Below, piece after piece: positions 19,686-28,992 of a DNA stretch of 64,000 bases (position 1 is the stretch's first letter; every line of letters begins with the position of its first letter). Source of the DNA: Planktothrix agardhii NIES-204 (GTDB taxonomy: Bacteria > Cyanobacteriota > Cyanobacteriia > Cyanobacteriales > Microcoleaceae); NCBI GenBank assembly GCA_003609755.1, contig AP017991.1, forward strand, positions 1,257,501 to 1,321,500, written 5' to 3'. Made by a program: the position numbers and the translations under genes. Below the pieces are notes generated by a model, which saw nothing but the letters and a program-made list of their open reading frames with translations, searched no databases and was not told the DNA's origin.

Positions 19686-20918
19686 ATGTTACCTGTAGAA
19701 CAAGTAGAATCAATAATATTAAGTTTAGTCCAACCTTTGGATGCTGAAATTGATCAAGAAAAGGTGGCAATAACTCAAGTTTCTGGTCGAATTTTGACAA
19801 AATCTGTAGTGAGTTCATTGGATTTTCCCCATTGGGATAATTCGGCAATGGATGGATATGCAGTCCGATATCAAGATGTTGAGGATGCTTCCATAGACCA
19901 TCCTAAATTATTAGAAATTATTGAAGAAATCCCGGCTGGATCTACTCCTAAATCTACAATTAAAATGGGACAAGCTGCCAGAATTTTTACAGGTTCTTGT
20001 ATTCCAAATGGTGCGGATATTATTGTAATTCAGGAAGATACAAAACGGGAGGGAAATCAGGTTAAAATTTTATCGTCTCCCACCAAACCCCAGGCTTTTA
20101 TTCGACATCAGGGCTCGTATTACAAAGCAGGAGAACCCCTGCTTACTCCTGGCATTCCTTTGGATGCTGCGGAGATTGCGGTGTTAGCAGCGGCACAATG
20201 TACCCAGGTTCCGGTTTATCGACGGTTGCGGGTGGCGTTATTATCAACGGGGGATGAATTAGTCACGGCTGATACCCCTTTAAAACGAGGACAATTAGTA
20301 GACTCTAATCAGTATGCGTTATTTACGGTGGTCAGGAATTTAGGGGCAGAAGTGATCGAATTAGGGATAATTCCTGATCGACCGGAGGTATTAAAAAAAG
20401 CTATTTCTCAAGCGATAGAAACAGCCGATATTGTGATCTCAACCGGGGGGGTTTCTGTTGGGGATTATGATTATGTTGAGGAAATTTTAACGGAATTAGG
20501 CGGAACTATTCATATCCAATCGGTGGCAATTAAACCGGGAAAACCTTTAACAGTAGCCAAATTCCCGAATTGTTTATATTTTGGTTTACCCGGAAATCCT
20601 GTTTCTACTTTAGTAACTTTCTGGCGTTTTGTCCAACCTGCGATTAAAAAACAATCGGGGTTATTATCTCAGTTTTGGGGGCCAGAATTTGTGAAGGCGC
20701 GATCGCGTCAAGAGTTAAAAGGAGGAGGAAAACGGGAAATTTATGTATGGGGTCAATTATGTTTAATTGATGGGGAATATGAGTTTCAATTAGCCCCCGG
20801 AAGTCAAATTTCTGGTAATTTAATTAATTTGGCACAAACAACGGGTTTAGCAGTTTTACCGATTGGTCAATCTCAAATTAATGCGGGGGATACTGTTAAG
20901 GTATTGAAAATTCGTTAA
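19686..20918 (+). CDS. moeA: Molybdopterin molybdenumtransferase MoeA
   Basis: MoeA inserts molybdate into adenylated molybdopterin in the last step of molybdenum cofactor synthesis, needed for example by nitrate reductase. The 410-residue protein shows the domain order expected: N-terminal DNSAMDGYAVR (about 58), the MoCF_biosynth core with LSTGDEL (about 184) and STGGVSVGDYD (about 258), and FGLPGNPVSTL (about 300). The C-terminal beta domain runs to the end. The start is ATG at 19686. No other moa/moe genes are nearby. Confidence 0.96.
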   Translation: MLPVEQVESIILSLVQPLDAEIDQEKVAITQVSGRILTKSVVSSLDFPHWDNSAMDGYAVRYQDVEDASIDHPKLLEIIEEIPAGSTPKSTIKMGQAARIFTGSCIPNGADIIVIQEDTKREGNQVKILSSPTKPQAFIRHQGSYYKAGEPLLTPGIPLDAAEIAVLAAAQCTQVPVYRRLRVALLSTGDELVTADTPLKRGQLVDSNQYALFTVVRNLGAEVIELGIIPDRPEVLKKAISQAIETADIVISTGGVSVGDYDYVEEILTELGGTIHIQSVAIKPGKPLTVAKFPNCLYFGLPGNPVSTLVTFWRFVQPAIKKQSGLLSQFWGPEFVKARSRQELKGGGKREIYVWGQLCLIDGEYEFQLAPGSQISGNLINLAQTTGLAVLPIGQSQINAGDTVKVLKIR

Positions 20919-20976
20919 CAGCCGAGGGAAACCCTGAGCGAGCGAGGACGCTCGCACTTTCATCTAGTTGGAAAAC

Positions 20977-21156
20977 CTAACGTAAACCCAACCAAGTGAA
21001 TAAATCTTGATGGGTAAAAAATTCTAATACAATTAATAGAACAAATCCCAACATGGCAAAACGGCCGTTAATTTGTTCGGCGTAGAGAGTCCAACCCATG
21101 GCGGGTTCGGGTTGGGGGTTGGGTTGGGCTGGAGTAGAAGGTGTGGAAGAAGTCAT
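20977..21156 (-). CDS. High-light-inducible one-helix protein (HLIP/Scp family)
   Basis: A 59-residue protein found by reading the short frame downstream of sdhB. After a Pro-rich N-terminus (STPAQPNPQPEP) comes the chlorophyll-binding helix signature EQINGRFAMLGF (residues 27-38) followed by a hydrophobic helix and a WLGL end, as in cyanobacterial HLIPs. These thylakoid proteins bind chlorophyll and carotenoid and protect photosystem II and chlorophyll-synthesis complexes. Its ATG (21156-21154) overlaps the sdhB TGA (21155-21153) as ATGA, so the two are probably translationally coupled. HLIPs are usually stress-induced, and coupling to a respiratory subunit is odd. Confidence 0.92.
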   Translation of the reverse strand: MTSSTPSTPAQPNPQPEPAMGWTLYAEQINGRFAMLGFVLLIVLEFFTHQDLFTWLGLR

Positions 21157-22166
21157 GGTTGTTTTTCTAAGTCTTGAATAGATTGAATGAGCGATCGCAC
21201 GGTTTCTGTGCCTTCAGAGGGTTCAAAGGTCAAGGGAAATTTACCCCGCATGATCACCCGCATTCCCACGGGCCCTAAGCTGAGTAACCCCTTGAGATCG
21301 CGGAAATAATTCCCCACTACCATTACAGCAAATTTGCGTTCATCTACCCAACCTCCCTGTTTTACCAATTCCACTAAAACCTTCCGGTGGCGGATGGGAC
21401 GACTGGCGCTGGCATCTTTGCGTTCGAGAATTTCATGTTTAATTTTAGTAATCTGATCTAGGGGGGCGACCTCCATCGGACAAACAGAGTTACAGTTAAA
21501 GCAACGGGTACAGCCCCAAACCCCGTTGGTTCCTTGGCTATATTGTTCTAAACGTTGTTCAGTTTTGGCATCCCTGGAGTCGGCTACCATCCGTTGAGCT
21601 TTAGCTAAGGCGTGGGGCCCGACAAAATCGGGGTTAACTTCGACGGCATTACATTCGGAATAACAAGCCCCACAGAGGATACAGTTGCCCATTTGATCAA
21701 GTTGGGATCGTTCTTCTGGGGTTTGCAGAAATTCCCGTTCAGGAATAGCCCGACCTGCGGTACTAATATAGGGTTCAACGGTTTGCAAGTTATCCCAAAA
21801 ACGGCTCATGTCCACCACCAAGTCTTTGATCACGGGGAAATTCCCCATCGGAGCAATAGTCATTTCTGGGATATCGTTTGAAGGAGTCTGACTGGAGTTC
21901 GCCTCGGCAATTTTTTGTAAACGGGCAACTTCACTGCCAATATTTTCCTTACAGGCTAACGCAGAACGGCCATTAATTCCCATGGAACAACTACCACAGA
22001 TGGTATTGCGACAGTTTTTTCTAAAGGCTAAAGTTCCGTCCTGTTCCCATTTAATTCGGTTAAGACAGTCTAAAATAGTATTTCCGGGTTCGACATCGAG
22101 GAGATAACTTTGCACCTCCCTTGAGGTATTAGGATTTTGGCGGACAATATTAAACTTAACTCTCAT
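21153..22166 (-). CDS. sdhB: Succinate dehydrogenase/fumarate reductase iron-sulfur subunit
   Basis: 337 residues. The N-terminal ferredoxin-like domain carries the [2Fe-2S] ligands in CRNTICGSCSM and a later Cys in ALACKE (about residues 52-72). The C-terminal domain has CILCGACYSEC (about 162) and CTRCFNCNSVCP (about 219) for the [4Fe-4S] and [3Fe-4S] clusters. The protein passes electrons from the flavoprotein SdhA to quinone in thylakoid respiration. It is longer than the enterobacterial subunit (about 240), as is usual in cyanobacteria. The flavoprotein gene is not in the window. The last codons overlap the start of an HLIP gene. Confidence 0.95.
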   Translation of the reverse strand: MRVKFNIVRQNPNTSREVQSYLLDVEPGNTILDCLNRIKWEQDGTLAFRKNCRNTICGSCSMGINGRSALACKENIGSEVARLQKIAEANSSQTPSNDIPEMTIAPMGNFPVIKDLVVDMSRFWDNLQTVEPYISTAGRAIPEREFLQTPEERSQLDQMGNCILCGACYSECNAVEVNPDFVGPHALAKAQRMVADSRDAKTEQRLEQYSQGTNGVWGCTRCFNCNSVCPMEVAPLDQITKIKHEILERKDASASRPIRHRKVLVELVKQGGWVDERKFAVMVVGNYFRDLKGLLSLGPVGMRVIMRGKFPLTFEPSEGTETVRSLIQSIQDLEKQP

Positions 22167-22191
22167 ATTTTTACACTGATTAGTTAATTTC

Positions 22192-22262
22192 GTAGTAAGT
22201 CCTTTAGGACTCTCTTAGCCCTAAAGGGCTTACTACCTCTTAGCCCTAAAGGGCTTACTACT
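22192..22262. repeat. Palindromic TAGTAAGCCCTTTAGGGCT-type repeats
   Basis: Three units of a short palindrome sit between the 22266-23789 gene and sdhB: one GTAGTAAGTCCTTTAGGACT, then two direct copies of CTTAGCCCTAAAGGGCTTA. A further copy occurs at about 23803-23823 (agccctaaaaggcttactac), just upstream of the next gene. Such interspersed palindromes are common in cyanobacterial genomes. They could form transcript hairpins between genes of this run. Confidence 0.85.
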
Positions 22263-22265
22263 ATT

Positions 22266-23789
22266 TTAGGGTAGCCATTGGGGATGGAAACCAAAAAAGG
22301 GCAATTCTTCTGGTTTAACTTGAGGTTTGGAACCATCGGTAGGCGTATCTATCATTAATGGTAAAATCCAGATGCGACTGGTTTTAATTGTATCTCCTGC
22401 TTGGGTTTTTGTAGCTTGACTCGAATTATTAGATTCACCTATTTCAATAACGGTTTGATCAAAAAGTAAGGCTAATCCATCGGGAGACAAACTGATATTA
22501 ATTTCTTGTTGGTTAGGTAAAATCACAAAGGGAACAACTTGTTTGGTTTTGATATCAATTGCTACAATATAAGGCTGTTCTTTGTAGACTTCAGGATTAT
22601 CCAAAACTTCAGTAATTAAAGAATATAAAAGGCTATTACTGGGATCAAATTCGGCACTAACAATATTCCCAAACGGCGGGGTACGGTAGAGTTCCTGTTC
22701 TTGTCCTTGGTTATTAACTATAAACAGTGATCGGGTTCCATCGGGATTAAATTTTAACATCGCCGCCGCACTACCGTCATTAGCAAATCCTAAAACTCGA
22801 CCAAATTTTGGTAAAAATTCTAAGGGTTTAGCATCGGGTTTTAGAGGTAAAATTGTTGTTAAATCTGGCCCTTGAGCAATAACCAGAGATTGACTATCTG
22901 GAGCAATTAAGAAGTCTCCTCCTTGTATATTTAAGGGTTTAGGAGATTTTCCGCTTTCAATAAACCAGGGACTGGCATCATTAGGATTAGTTTGACTAAC
23001 CCTTTGAACTACAATAATTTTACCATCTGGGGATAAATCAAATTTTAAATTTCGATAATATTTAGCATCTAAAATCTTTTCAATTTTTCCGACTGGTTGA
23101 GCAGGTTCAGGATCTTCTCCAGGGGATTGAGGATTAATTCCTGTGGCAACAGTATATAATTCAGGTGAAATTGATCCTTGTTTTTGTTCGGATTTATTAA
23201 TAGCAGAAAAAAGAATTTTATCTCCTTTAGGATAGATTTTAAAATCTAAAACAACTAAATCTTCAGGAGTTAAAATAATAGGTTTAGGTTCTTTTTCACT
23301 TAGATTAACTAAAACTAATTTTCCTTCTTGATTTTCCTGAACTCCAATATAAGCAAAGGCGCGATCGCGACTTCTGAAAAAGCCAGTAAACGGTTGAATT
23401 AATGTTCCTGGTTTATCGCCATATAAATGGTCTCTAGCTCCTTTTAACTGCACACTAAAGGGGGTTCCATAGGGTACAGGTTCCGATAAGGTATAGGCCA
23501 TGCGTCGTCCTGCCCAACTAATTTTACCAGGTAAAGGTGGATCAATTTGAAAGTTTTTTTCTACACTTTCCCGATTCATAGGACGATTGAAAGTCAGCAA
23601 TAATCCCATGTCTTCTGCCCCAATTTGTTTGTTTTGCCAACTAAATTCTTTGACTTGGGGAGTGGTGCGATCGCCTGTTAATAAAACAATTCCGATTAAT
23701 ACAGTTAAAACTGTAATTAAAATCCAGGCGGCTTGATCTAAGGGTTCAACCCATTTTAATTGTTTGAATTTTGAGAGGGTATTGTTCAT
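22266..23789 (-). CDS. Membrane-anchored protein with Ig-like and TolB-type propeller regions
   Basis: 507 residues. A single hydrophobic helix (about 23-43, ILITVLTVLIGIVLLTG) anchors it, with the rest probably periplasmic. Residues 50-135 resemble the bacterial Ig-like (SbsA-type) fold, with LLLTFNRPMNRESVEKNF as the typical first strands. From about 140 onward, repeated SPDGK/PDG/DGSAAAM-type blades suggest a TolB/WD40-like beta-propeller. No enzyme motif is visible. It lies between sdhB and the permease pair on the same strand, with repeats on both sides. Function unknown. Confidence 0.7.
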   Translation of the reverse strand: MNNTLSKFKQLKWVEPLDQAAWILITVLTVLIGIVLLTGDRTTPQVKEFSWQNKQIGAEDMGLLLTFNRPMNRESVEKNFQIDPPLPGKISWAGRRMAYTLSEPVPYGTPFSVQLKGARDHLYGDKPGTLIQPFTGFFRSRDRAFAYIGVQENQEGKLVLVNLSEKEPKPIILTPEDLVVLDFKIYPKGDKILFSAINKSEQKQGSISPELYTVATGINPQSPGEDPEPAQPVGKIEKILDAKYYRNLKFDLSPDGKIIVVQRVSQTNPNDASPWFIESGKSPKPLNIQGGDFLIAPDSQSLVIAQGPDLTTILPLKPDAKPLEFLPKFGRVLGFANDGSAAAMLKFNPDGTRSLFIVNNQGQEQELYRTPPFGNIVSAEFDPSNSLLYSLITEVLDNPEVYKEQPYIVAIDIKTKQVVPFVILPNQQEINISLSPDGLALLFDQTVIEIGESNNSSQATKTQAGDTIKTSRIWILPLMIDTPTDGSKPQVKPEELPFFGFHPQWLP

Positions 23790-23826
23790 GATTGAGTATA
23801 ATCAGCCCTAAAAGGCTTACTACGGT

Positions 23827-24621
23827 TTAATAATCGTAGGGATTTTTGGGGGGGAGAATAGCTTTAACTGTTTGGGCTTTTAAGGTTAATTTCCGTTCGT
23901 TATTAAAGGTTTCTGTAAACATTATACCTTCAATATCTAACCAAGAATCTTGAGGATATAATTCTCGCGATTTGCCTTCGGGAAGTAAAACTGGAATCCC
24001 CACAGGATAAGCGTCTGCTGCACAACAGGTAAGAATAAATCGCCCTAACCAAATATAATTTTTAGGTAAATCTGGAGGATGGATCACAAACCCGGTAATT
24101 TTTGCCTTTTGACCTGTATAAGCATCGGGTTCAGGATTAAGATTGAGTAATCTAACCCATTCAATTAAAGAGCGATTTTCCGGTTGAATTGCGGTTCTAA
24201 ACTTCTGGGGTTGAGCGCGAGTTATGGGTAAAGACTCAGTTAAACCCCGTTTTAATGCCGTTTGTGCCCCGAACATTTGGGGGGTAATTAATAATCCTAA
24301 ACAGGCAGTAATGATTAATAATAAGCTCCCCATACCCCTTGGAAACAAGGTAATATGTTGTACTGAAGGCGAAGAACCTACGGAACTTTCTTGAATAATT
24401 TGTCTAGCCTTTAATCCTCCTAAAACCAGTAGTGTAATTCCCGCTATGATCGACAAACTAAAATAGTTGGGATGGATAAGAATATAAAGTTTGCCCGTGA
24501 TCCAATATTTTAATAATAAAATCCCCCAAACGAACAGGGCAACTACATCTAACCAAGGGTTTTCTAAACCTGGGGAAAATCTATTGTAGAAGCGGGTTAG
24601 TCGTTGAGTCAGATGAGTCAT
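23827..24621 (-). CDS. TIGR03943-type putative permease subunit (YcgQ-like)
   Basis: 264 residues with an N-terminal pair of hydrophobic helices (about 28-48 and 52-70), another near 98-115, and a soluble C-terminal part containing LTCCAADAYPVGIPV (about 195), a Cys-pair motif found in this family, and a strand-rich SWLDIEGIM segment. It is paired with the permease gene 24 bases upstream. In Bacillus subtilis the YcgQ/YcgR pair belongs to the zinc-uptake (Zur) regulon, so a role in metal handling is plausible by analogy. No Zur box was searched for. Confidence 0.75.
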   Translation of the reverse strand: MTHLTQRLTRFYNRFSPGLENPWLDVVALFVWGILLLKYWITGKLYILIHPNYFSLSIIAGITLLVLGGLKARQIIQESSVGSSPSVQHITLFPRGMGSLLLIITACLGLLITPQMFGAQTALKRGLTESLPITRAQPQKFRTAIQPENRSLIEWVRLLNLNPEPDAYTGQKAKITGFVIHPPDLPKNYIWLGRFILTCCAADAYPVGIPVLLPEGKSRELYPQDSWLDIEGIMFTETFNNERKLTLKAQTVKAILPPKNPYDY

Positions 24622-24645
24622 ATTGGGTGGAACTCCAAAGCCAAA

Positions 24646-25740
24646 TTAACTGAAATTTAAGTTAACAATCAGGGTGAATAAAAAGGTTAACTGAAAGGCA
24701 AGAATCACCAGATAAAAAACCGCCCGAGCCTTAAAAACCGATAACATTAATCCCACGGTTTTAATATCAATCATCGGCCCAAATACTAAAAATGCTAACA
24801 GCGAGCCACTCGTAAATGCAGAGGAAAAAGACAGGGCAAAAAAGGAATCAACCGTTGAACAAATAGAAACAACTCCCGCTAACAATAACATCGCCAGAAT
24901 CGACGTCACAGGACTTTGACCTAAATTTAGAATAAATTCCCGGGGAACTGCAACTTGGATCACAGCAGCGATAAAACTTCCTAGGACTAACACTCCCCCC
25001 AATTCTCGAAATTCCTGCACCATATTTTCTAACATTGAACCCCAACGTTCTGGGGTCGGGGTCAAGAATATTGTTTTCCAATGGGGAAGGGAAGGTTTAA
25101 CACCAACAGATGCTTTTTGACGGGTTTTCAGCAGGTTTTGAGTTTTCCATGCGGGAATAGACTCTAGGCGAGTGGGTTGGGCTGACTCCCCTAAAAAATA
25201 GGTTCCCGACTGGAGTAGGGGAGAAACCAATATATCCGAGGGTGGGGGTTCAACTAGGTCAGCAATGGGTAAAGCTCGGGCGATCGCAGGTTGAACTAGG
25301 GGTCTTAAGTCCTTCTGCACACCAAATAACCAGCCTAAAGTTGTAGCAATGGTTAAGGAAAATAAAACCCTTAAAACCACGATTTCTGGCTGATCTCGGA
25401 AGGCGACCCAGGTTGACCAGATCACGATCGGATTAATAGTGGGGGCGGCAAATAAAAACCCAATGGCCACAGATGAGGGAACTCCCTGCAAAATTAAGCG
25501 CCGGGCTACCGGAACGTTCCCACATTCACACACTGGAAACAGAAACCCAACCAAACTCCCAGCAAATGCCCCTAACAGGGGATGGGGGGGAATATAAGAC
25601 AAAAGTTTCTGTTCATCGACAAACCACAACAGCACACTGGAAAACAAAACCCCTAACATCAGAAAGGGGATCGCTTCTACCAGTAAGCTGAGAAATAGGG
25701 TAAAACCACTACTAAATTGATGGATGAATGTTGCTGGCAT
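24646..25740 (-). CDS. Permease, YraQ/YcgR (DUF318) family
   Basis: 364 residues, about eight transmembrane helices in two blocks (10-130 and 250-360) separated by a cytoplasmic loop of about 100 residues with several Arg/Lys. Both blocks contain the family's Gly-rich permease signatures; the first has FPVCECGNVPVARRL (about 70), with two cysteines spaced by one residue. It is the first gene of the pair with the TIGR03943-type subunit. The start is ATG at 25740. The substrate is unknown; the related YcgR is zinc-regulated and ArsP-type relatives export organoarsenicals. Confidence 0.82.
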   Translation of the reverse strand: MPATFIHQFSSGFTLFLSLLVEAIPFLMLGVLFSSVLLWFVDEQKLLSYIPPHPLLGAFAGSLVGFLFPVCECGNVPVARRLILQGVPSSVAIGFLFAAPTINPIVIWSTWVAFRDQPEIVVLRVLFSLTIATTLGWLFGVQKDLRPLVQPAIARALPIADLVEPPPSDILVSPLLQSGTYFLGESAQPTRLESIPAWKTQNLLKTRQKASVGVKPSLPHWKTIFLTPTPERWGSMLENMVQEFRELGGVLVLGSFIAAVIQVAVPREFILNLGQSPVTSILAMLLLAGVVSICSTVDSFFALSFSSAFTSGSLLAFLVFGPMIDIKTVGLMLSVFKARAVFYLVILAFQLTFLFTLIVNLNFS

Positions 25741-26118
25741 CCGTTACCTAGGGGAAGGACAAAACAATTCTGTGATCCAGGGGATCATTGAGACGATGGA
25801 AGTTGAGCGATTTACTGACTAGATTCCCTATCCAACTTAGCAGATCTTAGGCCTCGATTGCCAGAAGGGATTAAAAGTACGGCTATCGGATAGAACTTGG
25901 GTAAACCGCTTACGGTCAATTGTCAATCAATCGCTGACTTTGTTGCAATTCTTAATATTAATCATCTCTTGTTTGGGTATAGAGGTTGTTAGACTATATT
26001 GCATGGCAATTTTAACTCATTCATAAATTCAGCCTAACCTCAAGCGGGGTGACGGGCGAAATGTCCCGTGAACTCCTAACTTTAAGACACAACGCGATAA
26101 GAAAGAGATCCAACAGAC
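25741..26118. other. Divergent promoter region of permease and acsF
   Basis: 378 bases between divergent starts. An AT-rich stretch (ttaatattaatcatctcttg, about 25953) and TATATT (about 25995) upstream of acsF are promoter-like, but no clear paired hexamers can be fixed. An imperfect gacgggcgaaatgtcccg inverted segment lies near 26051. I see no small gene. Confidence 0.4.
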
Positions 26119-27195
26119 ATGGTAGATTCCCTGAAAAAACCCGCTTTTGACGAAATCCGACCTGGGGTAAAAAGCCCAGCGAAAGAAACCATTCTCACTC
26201 CTCGTTTCTATACGACGGATTTTGAGGAAATGGAGAAAATGGACATCTCCGTCAATGAGGAAGAACTCTTAGCCATTTTGGAAGAGTTTCGTGTAGACTA
26301 CAACCGCCATCACTTTGTCCGGGATGCACAATTTGACCAATCCTGGGATCATATTGATGGAAATACCCGTGGTTTGTTCATCGAATTTTTAGAGCGTTCC
26401 TGCACCGCCGAATTTTCAGGTTTCCTGCTCTATAAAGAACTCAGCCGTCGTCTCAAGGGAAAAAGCCCGGTTTTGGCAGAGTGTTTTGAATTGATGTCTC
26501 GCGATGAAGCTCGTCATGCGGGTTTTCTGAATAAAGCGATGTCGGATTTTAACCTCTCCTTAGACCTAGGATTTTTGACCAAAAACCATCAATATACGTT
26601 TTTTAAACCGAAATTTATTTTTTACGCCACCTATTTGTCAGAAAAAATTGGGTATTGGCGCTATATCACGATTTATCGGCATTTAGAAGCGAATCCTGAA
26701 AACCGGATTTACCCGATTTTCCGCTTCTTTGAAAATTGGTGTCAGGATGAAAACCGTCATGGCGATTTCTTTGATGCCATCATGCAATCTCAACCCCAAA
26801 TGCTGAATGATTGGAAGGCGAAACTCTGGTGTCGTTTCTTCTTATTATCTGTATTTGCAACAATGTATTTAAACGATTTACAACGGGCGGACTTCTACGC
26901 TTGTTTAGGTTTAAATGCCCGGGATTATGATATTCACGTCATTGAAAAAACCAATCAAACCGCAGGTCGTGTTTTCCCTGTGATGCTGGATGTAAATAAT
27001 CCTGAGTTCTATAACCGGTTAGATGTTTGTGTGAAGAATAACCAACAGTTGACGGCGATCGCGAATTCTGGTAGTCCTAAATTCGTGCAATTCTTCCAAA
27101 AACTGCCCTATTATCTGTCTAACGGATGGCAATTAATTAGCCTGTACTTCATGAAACCGATTGATATTACCGCATCTCAAGGTGCTGTTTATTAA
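26119..27195 (+). CDS. acsF: Mg-protoporphyrin IX monomethyl ester oxidative cyclase (AcsF)
   Basis: 358 residues. The oxygen-dependent cyclase forms ring E of chlorophyll, turning Mg-protoporphyrin monomethyl ester into protochlorophyllide. The diiron ligands are visible: [11 protein letters not shown] (about 91), [10 protein letters not shown] (about 128) and [11 protein letters not shown] (about 212), the E/DExxH pairs of ferritin-like diiron proteins. Conserved aromatic-rich stretches such as [20 protein letters not shown] are family hallmarks. Full length. It is followed by an intrinsic terminator and thus appears monocistronic. HLIP proteins bind chlorophyll-synthesis complexes; an HLIP lies 5 kb away but not in this operon. 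Confidence 0.97.
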   Translation: MVDSLKKPAFDEIRPGVKSPAKETILTPRFYTTDFEEMEKMDISVNEEELLAILEEFRVDYNRHHFVRDAQFDQSWDHIDGNTRGLFIEFLERSCTAEFSGFLLYKELSRRLKGKSPVLAECFELMSRDEARHAGFLNKAMSDFNLSLDLGFLTKNHQYTFFKPKFIFYATYLSEKIGYWRYITIYRHLEANPENRIYPIFRFFENWCQDENRHGDFFDAIMQSQPQMLNDWKAKLWCRFFLLSVFATMYLNDLQRADFYACLGLNARDYDIHVIEKTNQTAGRVFPVMLDVNNPEFYNRLDVCVKNNQQLTAIANSGSPKFVQFFQKLPYYLSNGWQLISLYFMKPIDITASQGAVY

Positions 27196-27225
27196 TAAGT
27201 AGTTTCACAATCTAAATTAAGCTGA

Positions 27226-27258
27226 AGGGGTTTCTGTGTTTATGGAACCTCTTTTTTT
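27226..27258 (+). terminator. Intrinsic terminator after acsF
   Basis: AGGGGTTTC (27226-27234) and GGAACCTCT (27244-27252) pair over nine positions (two G-U) with a nine-base loop, followed by a T tract to 27258. It starts 30 bases after the acsF stop, in the correct orientation. Confidence 0.78.
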
Positions 27259-27290
27259 GACCGGATCTCAACTGAACTCAATTATCAACT

Positions 27291-28793
27291 CTACCAAGGA
27301 CTACCAATTAATGTAAATGCTGCCCAATAATAGGGATGGGAAAGATTGTAGTTTTCCTGTGCGGCAATTTCAGGCGGTAAGGTCAGTTCACCCCGGGATG
27401 ATAATAATTCTCCCCGTTGTAAACGGATATTCCCTTTTAACATTTGAATTTGAGTTTGTTGCAAGGCTTGGGCTTTAGTAGAAGCGGTTTTTAACTGTTG
27501 ATAAAACTCGCTCATTAAGGCTAAAGTTCCCGTGTCACTCACATACCATAAACTCGCTAAAGCTGTTTTTACCCCCGACTGAAAAGCTAATCCCGCAAAT
27601 CCTAATTCCGAATTCGTATCCCCAACGGCGGTTTTACAAGCACTTAAAACTAATAATTCAATCTGAGGATTTTTCCAATTAAACTGACCCATTTGATCTA
27701 ATTTTAACTGCTCATTCCAAAATTGAATATAGGAATTTCCGGGTGTTCCAGGTTTAAATTCCGCATGGGTCGCCAGATGAACAATTCTATAGGGACTCAA
27801 GGATAATAAACGTCTTAAATTATCTACAGTAAACCCTTGATTTAGAAAAGATTTTCCTTGCCACTGTCCCGAATTATCCCGATTTCCCATCGGAAAGATT
27901 ACCCCATTCATTCCATCAGAGTTGACAATTGTAGATAACTCAAAAGGAACCGCAGGTAAGGGATTTTGATTCTTAAATTCCGAGGCTCCCATAGCTAAAA
28001 CTAGAGCATCTTTTACGCTTTCATAATTGAGATTCATCAGATTAAAAGCTGGAATTCGGGTTAAGGCATATTTTTCAATTAAAAATTTCTCTCCATCATG
28101 TAAAACCGCTAGGGGAAGCGTTCTTAATCCATTACCCAAACAGAACAAAATTGTCTGAATATTTTCTGCTTTTAATTGGGCTTCAACGGGCCTAATAATC
28201 AGATCATAAAGTCGTTGAGCCGATGCCAAATAAGACTGATTTTGTAAATTTCGAGGATTGGTTATTTCTTGAAATAAATTAATCGCTTCAGCTTTTAAGG
28301 TTTCGGTTTGGACATTGGGTTGAATTAAACCTAAAGGTTCTTTTCCGGGGGTAATTAATGCTAAAACTAATCCCTGGGGTTCAGGAACGACCCAGAGAAC
28401 CGCGTGTTTAGTTTGGGTTTTTTGGCTAATTTCTGTTAAAATTTTGGCAATATCAGAAGCCTGAAGTTTACTATCGGTTAGATTTCGACCAAAATAGGTT
28501 TCATAGTCCAATTCCCATTTTTTTTCCATCGTGGTAATCGGATTATTGCCGTTAATATTGCGAATGATTTGTTGTTGGGAAGTGGGAACAGGTTCGGTGA
28601 GAACTGGACGACCAAAAGATAATTTCTCCCCATGAACTAGACTCGACCCCCAGAGTCCAATCACAACCAGAATGAATAAAAATATTGGCAGGGTTCGGCG
28701 CATCAGTTGATTAACCCTGGGATTCGTGAAACCAGAACCCAGATATTTTAAAATATCTAAAAATAGCAGACAATAACGTTGTATTATTTTCAT
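27291..28793 (-). CDS. CHAT-domain protease, membrane anchored
   Basis: 500 residues. One transmembrane helix near residues 33-52 (IFLFILVVIGLWGSSL) follows a basic N-terminus. A helical segment of about 120 residues leads into a full CHAT (caspase HetF associated with TPRs) domain at about 200-500: the catalytic His in HLATHAEF and Cys in LLVLSACKTA are both present, and the domain closes with SHPYYWAAFTLIGSPW. CHAT proteases are caspase-like; HetF itself acts in heterocyst differentiation. The C-terminal half is clearly homologous to that of the 50049-54953 protein, which has lost part of the domain. Substrate unknown. Confidence 0.88.
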   Translation of the reverse strand: MKIIQRYCLLFLDILKYLGSGFTNPRVNQLMRRTLPIFLFILVVIGLWGSSLVHGEKLSFGRPVLTEPVPTSQQQIIRNINGNNPITTMEKKWELDYETYFGRNLTDSKLQASDIAKILTEISQKTQTKHAVLWVVPEPQGLVLALITPGKEPLGLIQPNVQTETLKAEAINLFQEITNPRNLQNQSYLASAQRLYDLIIRPVEAQLKAENIQTILFCLGNGLRTLPLAVLHDGEKFLIEKYALTRIPAFNLMNLNYESVKDALVLAMGASEFKNQNPLPAVPFELSTIVNSDGMNGVIFPMGNRDNSGQWQGKSFLNQGFTVDNLRRLLSLSPYRIVHLATHAEFKPGTPGNSYIQFWNEQLKLDQMGQFNWKNPQIELLVLSACKTAVGDTNSELGFAGLAFQSGVKTALASLWYVSDTGTLALMSEFYQQLKTASTKAQALQQTQIQMLKGNIRLQRGELLSSRGELTLPPEIAAQENYNLSHPYYWAAFTLIGSPW

Positions 28794-28992
28794 AGATTCA
28801 AGATGAAAAAATAATTGGAGGAAATTAATATCAATCTTTGTTTATCTCGGTTTGTGTCTGGTGGTTGTCTAATCTAAGGTCTAAATCTTGAAGTAGAATA
28901 GATGTTGGCTAAACATTGATGATTAGTTTTCAAAAATCCCGTCCCTTGAGACTGGGTAGTTTCTAACCCTAGTTTAACGCTTACTGATAATT

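Noticed and set aside
19505-19687. 60-codon minus-strand frame upstream of moeA
   Set aside because: It has no family features or ribosome-binding site and overlaps the moeA start.
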